64,000 nt of DNA. Source: SKHV01 sp963678565 (GTDB lineage Bacteria > Bacteroidota > Bacteroidia > Bacteroidales > Prolixibacteraceae). The notes under the pieces were generated by a model. The model did no database searches, was not told the DNA's origin, and saw nothing but the letters and a program-made list of their open reading frames with translations. The DNA lies in contig OY782875.1 of NCBI GenBank assembly GCA_963678565.1, positions 2,232,001 through 2,296,000 on the forward strand, in the 5' to 3' direction. The translations under genes and the position numbers were made by a program. The first letter of the stretch is position 1. Each line of letters begins with the position of its first letter. Positions 53,810-62,147 of the stretch are shown here, piece after piece.

Positions 53810-54310
53810 TCATTGCACTTTTAAGTCATATACAGGAATCAATCTATCTGGTATTGATGATTTTGAGTCATACAAAAATTTAGCTCCAATTTTATCGTAA
53901 AATCCAGCGGCAAAAGGGTCAACAAAAATTAGTAAATTGTCGATTTTCATGTCTTTTGAAATCAATTTGGCATGCTCTATTAATTGTCGTCCAATTCCAA
54001 ACTTATGAAAATTAGGTCTGATGAAAATATGCTCTAACCAGAACCCTTTTTGTACAAATATCTCTCCGGCAAAGAAGTCTGATTTATTCTCAACAATTGA
54101 ATAAAATCCTAAAATCAAATTATCAAATGATGCTTGATAAACGATATTTTGATTCACATATTCCTCAGTTATTGTCAATTCGTCTTTCCAGATTTCAAAG
54201 TAATTGTCAGGATAATTCCAATGTTTTTTTGCCGAGAATGCAATCTCTGTCAAGATGCTGGAATCAGATTGTTTTGCTTTCTCAATTTGTATTTTCTGTA
54301 AATCAATCAT
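53810..54310 (-). CDS. GNAT-family N-acetyltransferase
   Basis: 166 residues. The acetyl-CoA-binding loop is HIFIRPNFHKFGIGRQLIEHA (about 95-115) with the Q/RxxGxG/A-like pattern (KFGIGR), and the following strand IDNLLIFVDPFAAGFYDKIGAKFL is typical of GNAT domain ends. It should acetylate an amine or amino group using acetyl-CoA. The substrate is unknown. Cassette-borne GNATs include drug-modifying enzymes, but nothing here points to one. Single-gene cassette. Confidence 0.85.
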   Translation of the reverse strand: MIDLQKIQIEKAKQSDSSILTEIAFSAKKHWNYPDNYFEIWKDELTITEEYVNQNIVYQASFDNLILGFYSIVENKSDFFAGEIFVQKGFWLEHIFIRPNFHKFGIGRQLIEHAKLISKDMKIDNLLIFVDPFAAGFYDKIGAKFLYDSKSSIPDRLIPVYDLKVQ

Positions 54311-54339
54311 TTTGGTATTGCTGTCTTTTTTAACATGGT

Positions 54340-54472
54340 TGCCAACGGTAAATTGTATGTTGTCGGTGCGGATTTCGAAGAGCGTTTTTGTCGACCGACA
54401 AAAATGCTAGAGAAAGGAGCAGAGGCAACAAATACAGTAGCTCACCGTACTGCAATATACAAATTGTTATGC
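54340..54472 (-). other. attC site 39 (F1, joined to a different cassette)
   Basis: Boxes TGCCAAC and GTTATGC. F1 core, but the cassette to its right carries gene 54508-55083. Confidence 0.85.
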
Positions 54473-54507
54473 CTAGTTGTTTTAAAGTCAAAATGCAGTA
54501 TCAGGTT

Positions 54508-55083
54508 TTACTCGGCTGCTGCTCCAATAAAGATTGACTTTACTTTTATATTCTCCATTTTAAAAATTACTCCTGCGTAAATTGAACCAGCAACAAGAGT
54601 CGTTGAATCAGAGAATTCTGGATTAATGTAGTCTTTATACGAATCGATGACAGCTTTCCTCGATATTCCAATCCCGATGTTTTTACATGTCTTAAATTTG
54701 CAAGGAGAAAATATCGTGATTGAAGTCGTTTTTTTGTTATCATCATTCTCTCCACTAAAGTCAATCTCAACTCCTTGATTTGTGTACTTAAAAATCTGGT
54801 GAAATAAAGCATCTGCCTCCCAATACTCTGAATCTGAACTAAAGTCAGGCTTTCCTAGTATCTTAATAATCTCATCTTTAGTTAATCCTAATTTTAAGTC
54901 ATTAATTGATTCGTTTGCTATCAGTTTAATGCCGAGATTAAAAAAGTCTTTGTTAGTCTGAATTGTATCTTTTCCTTGTTTTATCTTCTCATGCATGAAT
55001 AATCTGTTTGATGAAGAATAATTAATCTGCGAGGAAAAAATCATCGTAATCGAAATAATAATTAAGGTTTTAATCATCATCAT
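54508..55083 (-). CDS. Secreted hypothetical protein, SmpA/OmlA-like segment
   Basis: 191 residues from ATG at 55081-55083 (MMMIKTLIIIS). A TTG 15 bp upstream is less likely. It has a signal-like hydrophobic start. A middle segment LKLGLTKDEIIKILGKPDFS (about 62-81) has the LG-x-T...V/I-x-x-x-LGxP pattern found in SmpA/OmlA-type repeats. The C-terminal part contains two Cys (CKFKTCKN) and a GIGISRKAVIDSY segment that may be a second copy of the same motif. Function unknown, probably periplasmic. Confidence 0.65.
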   Translation of the reverse strand: MMMIKTLIIISITMIFSSQINYSSSNRLFMHEKIKQGKDTIQTNKDFFNLGIKLIANESINDLKLGLTKDEIIKILGKPDFSSDSEYWEADALFHQIFKYTNQGVEIDFSGENDDNKKTTSITIFSPCKFKTCKNIGIGISRKAVIDSYKDYINPEFSDSTTLVAGSIYAGVIFKMENIKVKSIFIGAAAE

Positions 55084-55102
55084 AAGTTTAAGCGGCAATT
55101 AG

Positions 55103-55235
55103 GCATAACGGTAAATTGTATGTTGTCGGTGCGGAATTCGAAGAGCGTTTTTGTCGACCGACAAAAATGCTAGAGAAAGGAGCAGAGGCAACAGTTTTAG
55201 CAGTTCACCGTACTGCAATATACAAATTGTTACAA
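55103..55235 (-). other. attC site 40 (F1)
   Basis: Boxes GCATAAC and GTTACAA. attC of NC copy 11. Confidence 0.85.
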
Positions 55236-55804
55236 GCAGTTAATAAAAAACTGCCTACAACTTATATTATGCTTGGTAACTAAAAGTTGTGTGCAGGCGA
55301 GCTTTTTTGTTTGATTTTTATACTTACGTTTTTAAAATATCTACACTTAGCTCGCAAAAACAAATAGTTGATTCTAAAAAGCTAAAGTGCCACAACAAAT
55401 AAGTGTTGTTAGTTTATTTATCGACTAAAAGATTAAACAACCAAGAAAGAATTATGATTAAGAGCTTTAAAAAGCGCGGGACGAACGTGTCCACAAGCAC
55501 AAGGCAGTTTTTAGCTTTGAATGAAATTGCGGAATAAAGTTGCTCTTTAATTGAACTCGGTTTTAAGTTTATAAAAAGTGCCGAACATGAAATAGAGTAG
55601 GGCGACTTAATTTATTATTTGTTGTTGTACTTGTCCTAAACGTAAATAATAATTTGTTTGCAGCTAAAAGCAACAAAGCACTGAATGTAAATTGAATAAA
55701 TGCTAGATCAAATTAAGTTGCTCGACATAGATTAAAAGTTGAAAAGAGCAATTTCTCCGACAAAACTTAGAGCAGCAATTACAAAAAAACTAATTGCTTG
55801 TAAC
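55103..55804 (-). repeat. Non-coding cassette NC, copy 11
   Basis: Full-length 702-bp copy (attC 55103-55235, body to 55804). Looks identical to copy 7 (37244-37945) including rare variants (TTGTTGTTGTACTTG, GGGACGAACGTG), which suggests recent excision-reinsertion or duplication. Confidence 0.85.
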
Positions 55805-55929
55805 GTTTAATTGTATGTGGTCGGGCGGGATTTCTGGAAGAAATCGTGTCAGACCCGCAGGAAAGTGGGCACGAGGTCTGACTTGTCAGACCGCCAAGCA
55901 CCCCGCCTGCCATATACAATTTGTTATGC
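55798..55929 (-). other. attC site 41 (F5)
   Basis: Boxes TTGTAAC and GTTATGC. GGTCGGGCGG/GTCAGACC core as in sites 9 and 13. Confidence 0.85.
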
Positions 55930-55938
55930 GGTCGTGTT

Positions 55939-57855
55939 TTATTCATTAAGAAATATTGAAATTCTTTCTGTCAAATCAATCAATATTTTAGATTTGAGTC
56001 CGCTTTCCCAAGCCAACTCCAAAGTTTTGGCAATTGCCAAAGGATTCTTTTTAAGATTACCTGCATTGCCATAAAAAACCGCTGCTTTGTCTTCAAATTG
56101 TTTCAAGTCAGCACCAAGTTCATTTGATATTTCATTCGTTAAATTTGTTTGCCAAGCTGTCAAGTCTTTTTTTATAATATGGTCGGCTAACCACTCATCT
56201 TCTTCGGAATAACCAGATATGGTTAATAAAGCTTTGTTTTCCTTTTTGTGTTGACTAACCTCATTTGGATTTTCTTTATTCGTATCACTATCATAGATTA
56301 CCATTGTCGGTATTCCTAGCATTTTTGCCATAGCTAAAGGTTTTATTAATTTACTTTTACCTTCAACTGGAACTATGTGACAACCGTGTCTCCTAAAATC
56401 CAAAATTCTATCAGTCAAAATCAAGTAGGAAGTAATATGAGCAATATCTTCATGCCCTTCAACAAGTATCAATTTTTTACAAAAAAACATCTCATTGACA
56501 ACGGGATTTAATGAAGGATATAATTTTGCCACCATTCCGCTTTCACTCACTAATTTTTCTCCAACTTCATGAAGTCTCTGCGCCAATTCATCATATGCAA
56601 GTTGATTTATCTTAGTTTCACTTGGATTACCAACCTCTTTTACAAGTCTTATTTTATTGAAATTATCACCAGGAATAAAAAGAGGATTATGAGTACATAT
56701 TATTATTTGAGAATTTGATTGCGCCAAGTCCAAAAGTGTTTCCGCTAAATATCTTGCTTGTGGTGGATGTTGAAATAACTCAGGTTCTTCAATTCCCATT
56801 ATTAAAGTCGGAATATTTTCTGATTCAAATGTTGATAGTTCTTGAAGTAGGGCAAGCATGTAAGACCTTTGTAAACCGTGTCCAAATCTTGATAACTCTC
56901 CCTCGAATCCTCTTTCTCCCACTTTTAATCCAGCCAGAGGTTCTTCAATCTTTATCGACTTATCAGGGTCTTGTTTCCATTGTACTGATGCTGTAATATT
57001 AGGATGCGCCCAATTAGAAAGTCTTTTTTGTAATGATGATGAAATATCATCTAATGTTTTTTGTTCAGCATCTAGTAGTTTCTGATATTCTGCTCTGGCA
57101 TTGATTCTCAATTCTCTAATCTTTTCATCAAATGAAACTTTTGACCTTACTGTCCTAGCGAGAAGCTGTCCCAGAGCAGACCTATTAGACTCCTCACTTT
57201 CTTCTGTTGCATCTTTTATTGCTGGTACAAAAATCCATTGAATGTGTTGTTCTAACTTATTTACTCCTCTTGAAACACCATAAAATTGGTCTTCACTTGG
57301 TATCAAAACACACATTTCTGGATTTTTTGCTTCAAATTCATGCATTGAAGCTATCATGTCAGCCTTTGAATTTGCTGGATTCAGAGTATCATATTTGTCT
57401 TTAAATGATTTGAAAATTTCTTTAAGTTCGGGAGCTTTAGCTCCATTTTTATCAGCCTCGAAGAATTTCCTAAATTCTTCCATTCCAATTCTATTTCCGA
57501 ATTGTCTGACCTCTGCTTTTTCAGTAGAAGGGTCATATTTTGCTATTGCAGTTACTATTAATTTTTCCTGTCGAACATAGTCTGATAAGTCTTCTTTTGC
57601 ATTGTCAGATAATTCATGAAAAGTAACTGTAACTTTAATATCGTCTTTGGTATTAAAATGGTGAAAGTCACTTGCTGATAACTTTATTAAATCTGTTTGA
57701 CTGTCCTTGCTTTGACGAAAAAAAAGATTTAAGGCATGAAATACAGTCGATTTTCCAACTCCATTTGGACCAACAAAAGTTGTATAGTTGTCAATCTGGA
57801 TAGTTTCGTCCTTAAATGCCCTAAAATTTTCAATTCTTATAGTTTCTATTTTCAT
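55939..57855 (-). CDS. OLD-family ATP-dependent endonuclease
   Basis: 638 residues. The N-terminal SMC-like ATPase has Walker A GPNGVGKST (29-37) and a Walker B / signature region around 320-385 (SRFGHGLQRSYMLALLQEL, TLIMGIEEPELFQHPPQA). The C-terminal Toprim domain (about 465-600) has KLILVEGHEDIA and MVIYDSDTNKENPN, the acidic metal sites. OLD nucleases use ATP and cut DNA. Class 2 members pair with a UvrD-like helicase (Gabija), but no helicase gene lies in this cassette, so it is a class 1 type. Probably a single-gene phage-defence or DNA-repair enzyme. Confidence 0.85.
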   Translation of the reverse strand: MKIETIRIENFRAFKDETIQIDNYTTFVGPNGVGKSTVFHALNLFFRQSKDSQTDLIKLSASDFHHFNTKDDIKVTVTFHELSDNAKEDLSDYVRQEKLIVTAIAKYDPSTEKAEVRQFGNRIGMEEFRKFFEADKNGAKAPELKEIFKSFKDKYDTLNPANSKADMIASMHEFEAKNPEMCVLIPSEDQFYGVSRGVNKLEQHIQWIFVPAIKDATEESEESNRSALGQLLARTVRSKVSFDEKIRELRINARAEYQKLLDAEQKTLDDISSSLQKRLSNWAHPNITASVQWKQDPDKSIKIEEPLAGLKVGERGFEGELSRFGHGLQRSYMLALLQELSTFESENIPTLIMGIEEPELFQHPPQARYLAETLLDLAQSNSQIIICTHNPLFIPGDNFNKIRLVKEVGNPSETKINQLAYDELAQRLHEVGEKLVSESGMVAKLYPSLNPVVNEMFFCKKLILVEGHEDIAHITSYLILTDRILDFRRHGCHIVPVEGKSKLIKPLAMAKMLGIPTMVIYDSDTNKENPNEVSQHKKENKALLTISGYSEEDEWLADHIIKKDLTAWQTNLTNEISNELGADLKQFEDKAAVFYGNAGNLKKNPLAIAKTLELAWESGLKSKILIDLTERISIFLNE

Positions 57856-57880
57856 AGGTAGTTTGGTTTTTTAACATGCC

Positions 57881-58013
57881 GCATAACGGAAAATTGTATG
57901 TTGTCGGTGCGGAATTCGAAGAGCGTTTTTGTCGACCGACAAAAATGCTAGAGAAAGGAGCAGAGGCAACAAGTACAGCAGTTCACCGTACTGCGACATA
58001 CAAATTGTTATGG
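57881..58013 (-). other. attC site 42 (F1, joined to a different cassette)
   Basis: Boxes GCATAAC and GTTATGG. F1 core with the right arm changed to CTGCGACATACAAATT. Confidence 0.85.
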
Positions 58014-58022
58014 GTAGATTTT

Positions 58023-58433
58023 TTATTCAAATAAAATCTCCGACTTTTCATTTTTCTCTACCCAAATTTTTACCGCTTTTAATAATTCAATTCCCTTAAA
58101 ATCGGCTGCAGTAGCTTCTTTAAATGAAAGCTTTAATCCAGCTTTCTTAGCAGCAATCATTCCATTAATAACATTTTGGATATTTCCTCCAGCTAAAGCA
58201 AATGCTTCAAGTTCATCTCTTTCTATTGGAACACCTCCTTTCGCAGAAGAAATTAGTGCTTTCACTATTTCTGCAACAGGAGATTTTCTAATTCTCATAA
58301 AGATAAGTTGTGGAATTGAAATTCTAACACCAGCAAGAGTAGCAGCTAACCATAAACCAATCGGAACGAAATAAATGATAAGGAAAATTCCGATTATTAT
58401 AGTACATATTGTTATTATTTGATTCAAATCCAT
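58023..58433 (-). CDS. Flotillin-like FloA N-terminal fragment (YqfA/YdfA type)
   Basis: 136 residues. A membrane helix (about 8-33), then LAGVRISIPQLIFMRIRKSP and LEAFALAGGNIQNVINGMIAAKKAGLKLSFKEATAADF, which match the N-terminal half of FloA-type flotillin-like proteins (usually about 330 residues). The protein stops after LKAVKIWVEKNEKSEILFE, so the C-terminal scaffold part is missing. Either a truncated FloA or a self-standing membrane-anchored variant. The following genomic sequence shows no continuation. Cassette partner of the secreted protein 58447-58932, whose stop is 13 bp upstream. Confidence 0.75.
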   Translation of the reverse strand: MDLNQIITICTIIIGIFLIIYFVPIGLWLAATLAGVRISIPQLIFMRIRKSPVAEIVKALISSAKGGVPIERDELEAFALAGGNIQNVINGMIAAKKAGLKLSFKEATAADFKGIELLKAVKIWVEKNEKSEILFE

Positions 58434-58446
58434 ATGCTATGATCTT

Positions 58447-58932
58447 TTAAAACCTAAGATTTAATCCTAACCCATTTGAAGTATAGGTCAACTTTAACTC
58501 TTTATCATCCCAGAAAGAAGTTTTGTTGAAATCTTGATTATAGATATTTACAGCCTCTAATGCCTTTTTATTAAACTTATTACTTAATGGTATGGCTACT
58601 AAAACAAGACCTGCGCCAATACCTGCTATTTTCCAATTTGGCTCACCTCCTCCCAAAGCAGTTCCAATAGGATATCCAATACAAAATCCACCAGCATAAC
58701 TTAGAACCATTGCGAAGTCATAACTACCCTTTGCATTTTTGATAATTCTATAAGCCTCTTTATTTGTTTCTAGCGTTTCCATAAGTTGATTTACGGTAAG
58801 AGGTGTTTCGTTTTGAAAATATTGATAACCTCCAAATATTTTTTTAGCAGAAATTGAGTCTGAATTTGTTTGAGCAAAACCAGTTGTAAAAACCATTAAA
58901 AAAATGGCTGTTAGAAAGATTGATCTTTTCAT
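58447..58932 (-). CDS. Secreted or outer-membrane hypothetical protein
   Basis: 161 residues. A signal peptide (1-20, ending GFAQ) precedes a domain with a central hydrophobic segment (about 75-115) that contains GYPIGTALGGGEPNW and IAGIGAGLVLVAIPLS, possibly a membrane hairpin. The last residues GLGLNLRF end in a C-terminal aromatic, as in outer-membrane proteins. No family recognised. First of two genes with the FloA-like fragment. Confidence 0.7.
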   Translation of the reverse strand: MKRSIFLTAIFLMVFTTGFAQTNSDSISAKKIFGGYQYFQNETPLTVNQLMETLETNKEAYRIIKNAKGSYDFAMVLSYAGGFCIGYPIGTALGGGEPNWKIAGIGAGLVLVAIPLSNKFNKKALEAVNIYNQDFNKTSFWDDKELKLTYTSNGLGLNLRF

Positions 58933-59000
58933 TTTTGTTATAGATTTATTGGTATTTATTTTTAGATATTATCAGAAGATATTGATCCATCGAAATTTAC

Positions 59001-59130
59001 CCATAACGGTTAGTATAAGAATAGTAGCCGATTGCGTGGCACTTCCCTGTCAAGATACACGAAAGTTGAAGCGGGCTACAACCCTTAAGTTTACTACAGT
59101 CTCGGCTATTATTTTTATACATTGTTACCA
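59001..59130 (-). other. attC site 43 (F6)
   Basis: Boxes CCATAAC and GTTACCA. Core AGTATAAGAATAGTAGCCG. Confidence 0.85.
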
Positions 59131-59139
59131 CACGTTTTT

Positions 59140-60132
59140 TTATTCAATGCATAAATATGAAATCGGAATATTAAATTTTTTCATTAAATATTCAAGATAA
59201 TCCGATGTCGTTTTATCAATCTTAAATTCACCAGCAACCACCATTTTTGCCTTAAAATCAGAATTATTCCAATATGCATATTCAAATAATTGTCCTAATG
59301 CTTGCCTTATGCAAGATTTGGCAGAACTCCCTGTTTTTACTTCGTAAAAAATGTAATTTTCTCTTTCTATTTTAACTACGATGTCAATTCGGTTACCATT
59401 AATTTGATTTTCTAATCCAACAGCACTCTCTCCATACGTAGAAACCAAGTTGTTGTACAGTTTTTTCTGAAGAAATGAGTGGCGAGCATCAACATTAATT
59501 TCTCTCTCAATAACGTTATAACTACTTTTTCCTGGAAGCTTTTTTAATTTGTTATCAAAGGTAAATTCTATCTTTTTAGATTTGGTTTTTGTCTTGATAT
59601 TTTGTTCTGTTTCCACTTCCTCATAGACTTTTAATAAATCATCGAATGTCGATAGAACTTCATCATAATCAATATTATCAAAATCAATTAATTTCCCGAT
59701 GAAGATGAATGTACCTTGCTGTGCTAAATTATCATCAATCTCATATACGTCTTTAATTTTGCTTCGAGTATTTTTCCAATACCACATTTTATAGTTGACG
59801 AACAAATCAGGTTCGTTGCGAATTAAAGAGTTTAGTTTTAAAATCTTGGGATATAAAATACTCAAATCAGGAAGTGACCTGCTCGTTTCTAGCGAAAAAG
59901 CTACTCCATATCTTAAACCTTCTTTCTCAAGTCCAATATTGAATTGAATTTCTTTTCTGCCACCATAATGAAAAGCCCAACCATCATCAGAAATTGTTTG
60001 GTTAGTAAAAATCGTTGAACTCGCTTTTTTTGACAAACCCTTTATTTCTTTCCTTATGTCCTGAAATTTTCCAAATCTATAGTTCTTTGCCTTAGCATTT
60101 ATTTCATTCGCTATTTCTCTAATTTTTATCAT
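59140..60132 (-). CDS. PD-(D/E)XK-type putative nuclease
   Basis: 330 residues from ATG at 60130-60132 (MIKIREIANEI). A GTG 36 bp upstream falls inside attC 44 and is not the likely start. The C-terminal domain (about 210-325) contains RHSFLQKKLYNNLVSTYGE, GNRIDIVVKIERENYIFYEVKTGSS with Asp, Glu and Lys of a PD-(D/E)XK core, then RQALGQLFEYAYW, the helix with Gln. The N-terminal 200 residues form a beta-rich domain (FHYGGRKEIQFNIGLEKEGLRYGVAF), probably target-sensing. Likely a stand-alone defence nuclease. Specificity unknown. Confidence 0.75.
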   Translation of the reverse strand: MIKIREIANEINAKAKNYRFGKFQDIRKEIKGLSKKASSTIFTNQTISDDGWAFHYGGRKEIQFNIGLEKEGLRYGVAFSLETSRSLPDLSILYPKILKLNSLIRNEPDLFVNYKMWYWKNTRSKIKDVYEIDDNLAQQGTFIFIGKLIDFDNIDYDEVLSTFDDLLKVYEEVETEQNIKTKTKSKKIEFTFDNKLKKLPGKSSYNVIEREINVDARHSFLQKKLYNNLVSTYGESAVGLENQINGNRIDIVVKIERENYIFYEVKTGSSAKSCIRQALGQLFEYAYWNNSDFKAKMVVAGEFKIDKTTSDYLEYLMKKFNIPISYLCIE

Positions 60133-60155
60133 AGGGTCGCGGTTTTCAAAATGTG

Positions 60156-60289
60156 TGGTAACGGTCACTTGTAAGTTGTCGTTGCGGATTTCGAAGAGCG
60201 TTCCTGTCCGAAGGACACGGAACTGCGAAACGAGAATCCAGCGAACGACTTACCACGAACCCCGCAATGCAATTTACAATTTGTTACCA
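60156..60289 (-). other. attC site 44 (F3)
   Basis: Boxes TGGTAAC and GTTACCA. Core and apex close to site 15. Confidence 0.85.
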
Positions 60290-60293
60290 GCCG

Positions 60294-61286
60294 TTATTTT
60301 TTATTTACAATATAAGTGTCACTATAGTAAAACTCTCCAATATCATAGCAGTCTACTTTTTTTATTCTCTTTAAATTATCGTATTCATAGAAATATTCAT
60401 CCCCAGCTGCCACATCCAGAGAAAAACCAAAACCATTATATCCTTTTTGCAGGATATTTTTACGAGATATTAGTAATTGGTTTTCGTTAAAAGTCTCAAC
60501 AGATAAAGACAGCGTGTCATTTAATGGATTGTATACAGTATAAGTTTTTGTTTCTTCATCTGGATTGAATATTTGATATTCGTTACCAGTATGAATTCCA
60601 TTCACAAAATATTTTATAAATGTCGTGTCATTAAAATAATAAAACCGTTTTTTTCTCATAGTACCCGAAAACATCTTTATTGAGTCATTCAATTCTAATG
60701 AACTTGGTTTAAACGCTTGGAACTTGATAACATTGGGATGTCCTTTTTCAGAATATGTTTTACTTTCAATTTGCCCCTTCGAGTTATAAATAAATTTTAT
60801 CTCCTCGTCCAAATATGATTCTCCTTCAGACAACTGTTCATAAAGTTTAATAGAGGATACTTTTCCATTCTCATAATATTCCAGTGTCATATATTTATTG
60901 AGGTTGGCACTTTTTTCCCAATCAATTTCTTCTGGATTAACCTTTTCATACATTGTTGAATCAATTTTTTCCACAACTGACCAATCAATATTGTCGACTA
61001 AAGAACATTTTGAATAGCTTTTATAAGAAATTAATTTGTCATTTTGGTACTCATATTCATCTTTGTATTGATATGAAGAATTATATCCAGTGTAAATAGT
61101 TCGTTGCTGTTTTTGAGGATTAAAAACGTATTTCTTAATTAAATTTTCTTTTTTATCTGAAGCATGTTTTCTATACACAAGCACTTCCTTAACATTCTTT
61201 CCAAAATTTAGTGTATCCAAAATTGAATATTCTTGTGAATAAACAAGAGTGTGAATAAACAATAATATGATTAGTATTTTCTTCAT
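60294..61286 (-). CDS. Secreted hypothetical protein with repeat-like strands
   Basis: 330 residues from ATG at 61284-61286 (MKKILIILLFIHTLVYSQ). The longer reading runs through attC 45 and is spurious. A signal peptide is followed by repeated short motifs of the form YEYQNDKLISYKSY, FIYNSKGQIESKTYS and EYDNLKRIKKVDC, reminiscent of YD/RHS-type or antitoxin MORN-like repeats seen in Bacteroidota surface proteins. The stop is 4 bp from attC 44. Surface or periplasmic location likely. Function unknown. Confidence 0.7.
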   Translation of the reverse strand: MKKILIILLFIHTLVYSQEYSILDTLNFGKNVKEVLVYRKHASDKKENLIKKYVFNPQKQQRTIYTGYNSSYQYKDEYEYQNDKLISYKSYSKCSLVDNIDWSVVEKIDSTMYEKVNPEEIDWEKSANLNKYMTLEYYENGKVSSIKLYEQLSEGESYLDEEIKFIYNSKGQIESKTYSEKGHPNVIKFQAFKPSSLELNDSIKMFSGTMRKKRFYYFNDTTFIKYFVNGIHTGNEYQIFNPDEETKTYTVYNPLNDTLSLSVETFNENQLLISRKNILQKGYNGFGFSLDVAAGDEYFYEYDNLKRIKKVDCYDIGEFYYSDTYIVNKK

Positions 61287-61297
61287 TTTATAATGGC

Positions 61298-61429
61298 TGG
61301 TAACGGAAAATTGTATGTTGTCGGTGCGGATTTCTCTAGCGTTTTTGTCGACCGACAAAAATGCTAGAGAAAGGAGCAAAGGCAACAAATACAGTAGCTT
61401 ACCGTACTGCAATATACAAATTGTTACAA
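61298..61429 (-). other. attC site 45 (F1 variant)
   Basis: Boxes TGGTAAC and GTTACAA. GATTTCTCTAGCG variant as in site 18. attC of NC copy 12. Confidence 0.85.
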
Positions 61430-61999
61430 GCAGTTAATAAAAAACTGCCTACAACTTATTTTATGCTTGGTAACTAAAAGTTGTGTGCAGGCGAGCTTTT
61501 TTGTTTGATTTTTATACTGACGTTTTTAAAATATTTACACTTAGCATGCAAAAACAAATAGTTGATTCTAAAAAGCTAAAGTGCCACAACAAATAAGTGT
61601 TGTTAGTTTATTTATCGACTACAAGATTAAACAACCAAGAAAGAACTACGATTAAGAGCTTTAAAAAGCGCGGGGCGTTCGTGTCCACAAGCACAAGGCA
61701 GTTTTTAGCTTTGAATGAAACTACGGAATAAAGTTGCTCTTTGATTGAACTCGGATTTAAGTTTATAAAAAGTGCTGAACATGCAATAGAGTAGGGCGAC
61801 TTAATTTATTATTTGTAATTGGACTTGTCTTAAACGTAAACAATAATTTGTTTGCAGCAAAAAGCAACAAAGCACTGAATGTAAACTGAATAAATGCTAG
61901 ATCAAATTAAGTTGCCCGACATAGATTAAAAGTTGAAAAGAGCAATTTCTCCGACAAAACTTAGAGCAGCAATTACAAAAAAATCTAATTGCTTGTAAC
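61298..61999 (-). repeat. Non-coding cassette NC, copy 12
   Basis: Full-length copy (attC 61298-61429, body to 61999). Reads GGGGCGTTCGTGTCC in the palindrome region, shared with copy 13. Confidence 0.85.
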
Positions 62000-62125
62000 G
62001 GAAAATTGTATGTTGCGTAGCGGATTACGGTGCGATTGTCTGTCTGCGAGGACTGAGACAATCAGGGCGAGAATCCGCCCCACGCATACCACTGCAACCG
62101 CTATGAAATATACAAAATGTTACCA
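61993..62125 (-). other. attC site 46 (F7)
   Basis: Boxes TTGTAAC and GTTACCA. GTAGCGGATTACGG core as in site 37. Confidence 0.85.
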
Positions 62126-62147
62126 CAAGTATTTTAATTTCAGATAT

